This document shows, piece after piece, positions 59,431 to 64,000 of a stretch of 64,000 nucleotides of DNA. How positions within the stretch are numbered: the stretch's first letter is position 1; every line of letters starts with the position of its first letter. The stretch is from Tetradesmus obliquus (lineage: Eukaryota; Chlorophyta; Chlorophyceae; Sphaeropleales; Scenedesmaceae). A program made the position numbers and the translations under genes. The DNA lies in assembly GCA_030272155.1 (NCBI GenBank), contig CP126198.1:3286001-3350000 (forward strand). Reading direction: 5' to 3'. Below the pieces are notes generated by a model. It saw nothing but the letters and a program-made list of their open reading frames with translations, was not told where the DNA came from and did no database searches.

Positions 59431-62400
59431 GATGCACAGCAGGCAAGTGCCGGATAAACCGCAGACCATCAATACGCATGGAGAGTCTCGCCGCTGTGCT
59501 TGTTCAAGGGCTCCAAGGTTGTTGAACAACAGTTCTCGCGAGCTCGATCGAGAGGTCCAAGGCATGGCCGCAGCAGTTGCAACGTACAGCGATGCGATGT
59601 CCAAGAAACAAAAGCTTGATTTAGTTTCAATTTCAAATTTGATTTCGGCTGGCATCGTGGCTGAGCCGGTGCACTGCAGGCCTGCACGAGCCCAGGGTGG
59701 CATGGTGGTGTGAGACCCGAGGATTCAGACATCAGCATTGGCGTGTCAGCTCGGCTTATATTCTGTGATTGAAAAACAAACGCCGCCGCTGTGGTGCAAG
59801 GCGGTGCATGTTCGGGCAGAGCCTTTTCAGGCGGCAAAGACAATGCATTGTCTCCATATAGAGTCAGCAGTTACCCTGCACTGCTGTGGCTCCAGACAAG
59901 TGCCAGCAGCGTGTTTGCATGGATGCGCCAACAGTAGGCTGCATGCAGTATTTGAGACGTGCGAGAGTAAACAAGCTGCGTAGCGTAATCAAGCGTCAAC
60001 ATCAACAACTAGTACTAGCGAATGGTTGATGCTGGGCTAGCCAACTGTCTATGCAACACTATGCAAGCAAAACCAGCAAAACACTTGTTGCGTTTGATTC
60101 ACAGTGCAAGAGATGAAGCTCCTACAACGTGAGCTTGGGCACCTCCTTGTATGGCAGAAGAAAGTGTTGCGTGCAATTCGCAAAAGGTGCATGACAGTAC
60201 AATGCAGTACAACACTGGCAGTACGATTGGGGTACAGAGCCGCTGATGCACCAATGCAGTACAGCACTGGCAGTACATGGATGCACAGCACTGCAGATGA
60301 TCTGTAACTGCTATCCCCCAGCCCTGAACTCCCAAGGCACCCAAAACCCAAGACCCTCCAAGCCTCGCATGTCTGCCAACGCCCTGATTCATCAGGTGAT
60401 GTACACCAAACCACCCATCACCCCACCCGCGCAGATGGCAATTGAAATCAACACACCCCTTCACGTTATCCCGCCTCGTTGCCCCGAAACGCAGCTGCGC
60501 TCAAGTGCTTGCTTGCTTACTCACAAGCATCATGCAGGGCCAGCTGCTGCCCCCTGACCTTCCACCCAGTTCAAGTGCAGCGCACACACACATGCTGCAC
60601 ATACCAAGACTGATAACATGCAAACTGAATTACCAACCTGACAGCTGTGTGCCAGCACCTGCAGCACTCACGCCAGTCCTGCTGCTGCCATTGCGTGCAT
60701 GCACTGCGATCGAAACAGCACGGTGCACGTCACGAATCAGCGTGTAGCGCATACAACACCCAGTGATGCCATCGCCGCAGTGCACGGGACTCAAGCTAAA
60801 CACCATGCAGCAGGTGCAACACAGACTCCAGAACCCTTGTCACCCTCTCCATTAGTCAATTTCTTCAAGCCTCGTGTATTGAGGTGACACACAGTGCAAG
60901 GTTTACTGTCCCAGTTGCCTAGCAATCCTGCGCATGCTGCTTCTCCCACGCTGCCTGATTGCACTAATACTGCCAACTACACAACTCGCACCCCCACAAC
61001 ACAACACAACACGTGAATCGGCTGCAGCACAGCCACAGGCTATGCATCTGGACTCAACTACAATACCCCAATATCCTGATCTATCCAAATCCCTGAATCG
61101 GCAGCCCAGAAACCGGCAGCTGCTGCTGATGCAGAATGCACACGCGCCTCCAACCCCAGTTTGTTGCTCAAAGCCTGAACAGAGCACACACACACAACAC
61201 ACACCCCAATGCTGCTTGGTGACAGTGTGCACACTTGCAGGCATAACCCTGGTAGCTGCAGCATTGCCCCATGCAGTAGGATACAGTACACAAACAAAGA
61301 CACCGATGCCAATGCATCAACGTGTGTACATGCGCAATGCTGATGATGCCAAGCTTGTATTACAAGCACAGGAAGAGCAGCAGCGCCACACCAAGGTACT
61401 GCACACCAGAGATAATCACACGCATACACACACGAACAGTTGCACCTGCCGCCAGCTGGCTAGGTACAGCCAAAGCTAGAAACGGCTCACGCTATGCAGG
61501 CTTTCATCAGGCAGTTGCGAGTATGTGGAACCCCATGCCCAATGTACGAGCATGGAATGCAGCGATGTCTGCACTGCCAGTCTTTAGGGCAAAGCCGTGG
61601 CTGCCTGCACGAGGGCTGCTGCTGGGATGCAACTACATCCTTCGCCCACATGTAATAACCTCCCTGAAACTCACTTTTGCTGAATGCACACTGACAGATT
61701 GTGTTGACGTATGCAAACCAACACGTTAGTAATATGCATCACCCAGATGCTCGACTATGATAGTACAGCAATCAGATGCAGGCCTGCCAATGCACACATA
61801 CATGACAGCCAGCAAGCAAAGACAGCAGCGCTGCTGCAGCCTGCAGTCCACCATACGTTGGCACTGCATTGGGCATTGCCAAAGCAGTGAATGGCGTTCA
61901 CACATGCGTGCAGTGCACTGCGCAAGGCCCTGTCAAATACAGCAACTGTGATACGGCGCACCGCGTCACGAAACCGCAAACATGGCCCCGGCTTTGCAGA
62001 AACAGCTGCCAGAGCAGCACAAGCAGCATAGTAACAGCGGATCAAACGAGACAAGCCTACGGTTGACATCGACAGCAGTGCGCATAAAGACCTGCAAGCA
62101 CAAGTCAAGTGGCACGGGCCTCGTCAGTGACACGCTGCTTGCTGGCATACATACGTACCAGAAGTATCACCATGAATATAGAGGCCACTGGTCATGCGAG
62201 AGCTTCGGGGCAGATCAGGGAGCTGGACTGCACAAAAGCTGGTTGCAGATGCTTTGTTCATGCTTGACTCATACCCAAAATGTTTAGCGCCAAACATAGG
62301 AAGCTGCTGTATTGGCTGCAGGCCGTTCGGCCTGCAGCCAAACAACAAGTCCTCCAGCAAAATCCAAAAACAGCACACATTTGGTGCCGTAGTTGGTGGC

Positions 62401-63082
62401 AACTGCTGTGCTGCGACAGCGGCAACACACGATCACACACACGCATCTTCACCGTGCCCACAATCCTCGTGCAAGTGCAAGCATCAAGCAAGCAAACTGC
62501 ATGTGCCACGACAAGAGCCTTTTGGGGCTGGCAGCAGCACGTTTGATTGGAGTCAATCCTGCAAAACTGTGCGTACAATGCCATGGTGTACCCTGCAGCT
62601 CAGCAATCACACATCACGTGCATGTTTGCTGGTATCAATGTTGGTGTTTGCAAGCACAGCATGTTGCAAACAGTCCTAATGCCGTCAGCAAGCAACGCCA
62701 GCACGGCCTCTTCCCCACAAACAACTAGATCAGTGCGGAAGCCCACCACCCAGATATGTACAAAGGGTACACATCGCAACTCTGAATCCACAACACTTCA
62801 CAACCTGCAAACGGATGCCTGGCTACTGCAGGCTGAATGCACGCTGCAACTGCAATCCTGCACCAAGCTACACCCCGCAATTCAACACACGCATTGCGCC
62901 AATCCTACTCCTTAATAGTCACTACATAGAAACCGCAACCTGCTCACAGCCCCATGCACCTGTACCAAGCAGCATGCAGTCATCATCACTGATCAGCACG
63001 TGCCCCATGTGGGGCCTCCACACCAAGAAAGCTGTAGTCATCAGCGCATGCCCCATGCATTACGCCAAGCAAATCGCAGTCC
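59431..63082. other. Long intergenic region
   Basis: 3.6 kb with no supported coding exon. Visible structure: a duplicated 26-base segment (AATGCAGTACA-CACTGGCAGTAC) near 60198 and 60250, and a perfect hairpin at 62312-62341. The far right part is the 3' side of the gene at 63083-64000. Confidence 0.45.
62312..62341. other. Perfect 14-bp-arm inverted repeat (hairpin)
   Basis: TTGGCTGCAGGCCG, two T, then its exact reverse complement. It can form a 13-14 bp stem with a 2-4 base loop and contains PstI-type CTGCAG in both arms. It is isolated in intergenic DNA. Confidence 0.85.
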
Positions 63083-64000
63083 TCACCGCAGCGTCTGTGC
63101 GTTCCCAACCTGTGCCGGGCTGCTGCTCTCAAACGCCGCCCCCAGCATGTTGGGCGGCCGGCTGAACTCGAAACTCCGCCCATCCCTGCGGCCGCAAGGC
63201 GGCACCAAACCCTGCTGCTGCTGCTGCTGCTGGTGGCCTGCCAGTCTGGACACTGCACATCCTGAGGAGCCTGATCCCGACCCAGAACCAGATCCAGATC
63301 CTCCAGATCCCAGAAAGCATCCGGAAACATTGGAAGCTTCTGGACCATCATCCAGAAAGTCCACCAGGCTGTGATCATCCTCCTCAAATGAGCCGATGAT
63401 GCATGCACCAGAAAATGAAGCTGCGGCAGTTAGGCTGTTGGACAGCTCGTAATCGACCTCTGTTGCCACCCGCTGCTGCTGCGGCTGAGCCATGACGCCC
63501 AGCTGCTGCTGCAGCAGTGCTGCCTGCAGCTGCATGTCCTGCAGGCCCAAGCCGGGGCCTGAAGCCGCACCCGCTGCTGCTGCTGCTGCTGCACTGCCAG
63601 ATGCACCTGCCAGCTGCGGGCTGGTGCCAGGAGTAGGCGCTGGTGACTCCTGCAGTGTTGGAAGCGGCACGGACTTCTGCCTGTTGCTGCTGGGTAGCAT
63701 GCTGGGCTGCTGCATTGGCTGCAGGCTGAACATGTCAGACCCTAGCACACCGTTGCATGATGATGCTGCTGCTGCTGTTGCGGCAGCTGCAGCGGTGGCG
63801 GTTTCATTGCCATGCTGTAGTGGCCGCTCCATCACTCCATCCCCAAATGACACCCGCAAAATGTTGTCACTGGCAGCTGCAGTGGTGCTTGGGGCAGGGC
63901 CTGCAGGGCTCCTGACTCCTGCACTGCTGCTGCTGCTGCTGCTGCTGCCAAAGGCGCTGCGAAAGACCAAGCCGCCACTGCCGCTGCCTGCGCGGCTGCT
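63083..64000 (-). CDS. Hypothetical low-complexity protein, C-terminal part (5' end outside window)
   Basis: Open in one frame from the window edge to the stop at 63083, about 305 residues. Ser, Ala, Gln and Gly tracts alternate with less biased pieces: ILRVSFGDGVMERPLQHG, DMFSLQPMQQPSMLP, an acidic patch (IGSFEEDDHSLVDFLDDGPE), and SFEFSRPPNMLGAAFESSSP near the end. Acidic and Gln-rich blocks are common in transcriptional regulators, but no DNA-binding domain lies in the visible part, so no function is assigned. Confidence 0.6.
   Translation of the reverse strand, partial: SSRAGSGSGGLVFRSAFGSSSSSSSSAGVRSPAGPAPSTTAAASDNILRVSFGDGVMERPLQHGNETATAAAAATAAAASSCNGVLGSDMFSLQPMQQPSMLPSSNRQKSVPLPTLQESPAPTPGTSPQLAGASGSAAAAAAAGAASGPGLGLQDMQLQAALLQQQLGVMAQPQQQRVATEVDYELSNSLTAAASFSGACIIGSFEEDDHSLVDFLDDGPEASNVSGCFLGSGGSGSGSGSGSGSSGCAVSRLAGHQQQQQQQGLVPPCGRRDGRSFEFSRPPNMLGAAFESSSPAQVGNAQTLR

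Noticed and set aside
1..64000. tRNA, rRNA, transposase, reverse transcriptase or viral genes
   Set aside because: No cloverleaf-like, rRNA-like, DDE, RT or capsid-like sequences were recognised on either strand by eye; a dedicated search could still find short ones.

Overview
This is a 64-kb piece of nuclear DNA from a chlorophycean green alga. The evidence is intron-rich genes with GT-AG junctions, TGTAA polyadenylation motifs downstream of several genes, a chloroplast chaperonin with a transit peptide, and pervasive CAG/GCA-driven Gln, Ala and Ser tracts. The overall look suggests a Scenedesmaceae/Sphaeropleales relative, but that placement is a guess. No prokaryotic operons, rRNA, tRNA, CRISPR or intact transposons were found. 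All exon coordinates come from reading splice signals and keeping codon phase; where stated, phases close perfectly across all exons.

Layout, left to right: (1) the 3' end of a ROK1/DDX52-type DEAD-box RNA helicase (+, 1-2509); (2) an endonuclease/exonuclease/phosphatase-fold protein (+, 3564-5510); (3) two tandem leucine-rich-repeat paralogues (-, 6466-10982 and 11533-14833), the first with an in-frame TAG; (4) chloroplast chaperonin 60 beta, ten exons (-, 15958-20874); (5) a small hypothetical gene (+, 22335-23113); (6) mitochondrial ribosomal protein bL21 (+, 24126-25094); (7) a TLC/Lag1-domain membrane protein (-, 27020-29206); (8) a PP2C phosphatase (-, 32637-36004) with a 15-unit 22-bp minisatellite in its last intron; (9) a TEX47 (BLUF-like) family protein, seven exons with one GC-AG intron (-, 37416-39433); (10) a secreted, probably GPI-anchored Cys-rich/Gly-Met-Ala-rich protein (+, 40181-41557); (11) a large Cys-rich multi-pass membrane protein (-, 43797-47940); (12) a PARP-type zinc-finger protein with a huge low-complexity tail (+, 49090-54624); (13) an OPR-like helical-repeat protein, probably organellar (-, 55735-59430), with a likely homopolymer frameshift; (14) the 3' part of a low-complexity protein running off the right edge (-, 63083-64000).

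The genes do not form one pathway. Several serve organelles (Cpn60 beta, bL21m, OPR-like protein); others serve rRNA processing, signalling, lipid metabolism or the cell surface. The most unusual feature is structural: in at least three genes (helicase, Cpn60 beta, TLC protein) short exon ends, together with their splice sites and adjoining intron, are tandemly duplicated into the introns. One copy forms an in-frame 40-codon cassette exon. This recurrent exon-edge duplication, plus microsatellite growth inside exons, seems to be the main force shaping gene structure here.
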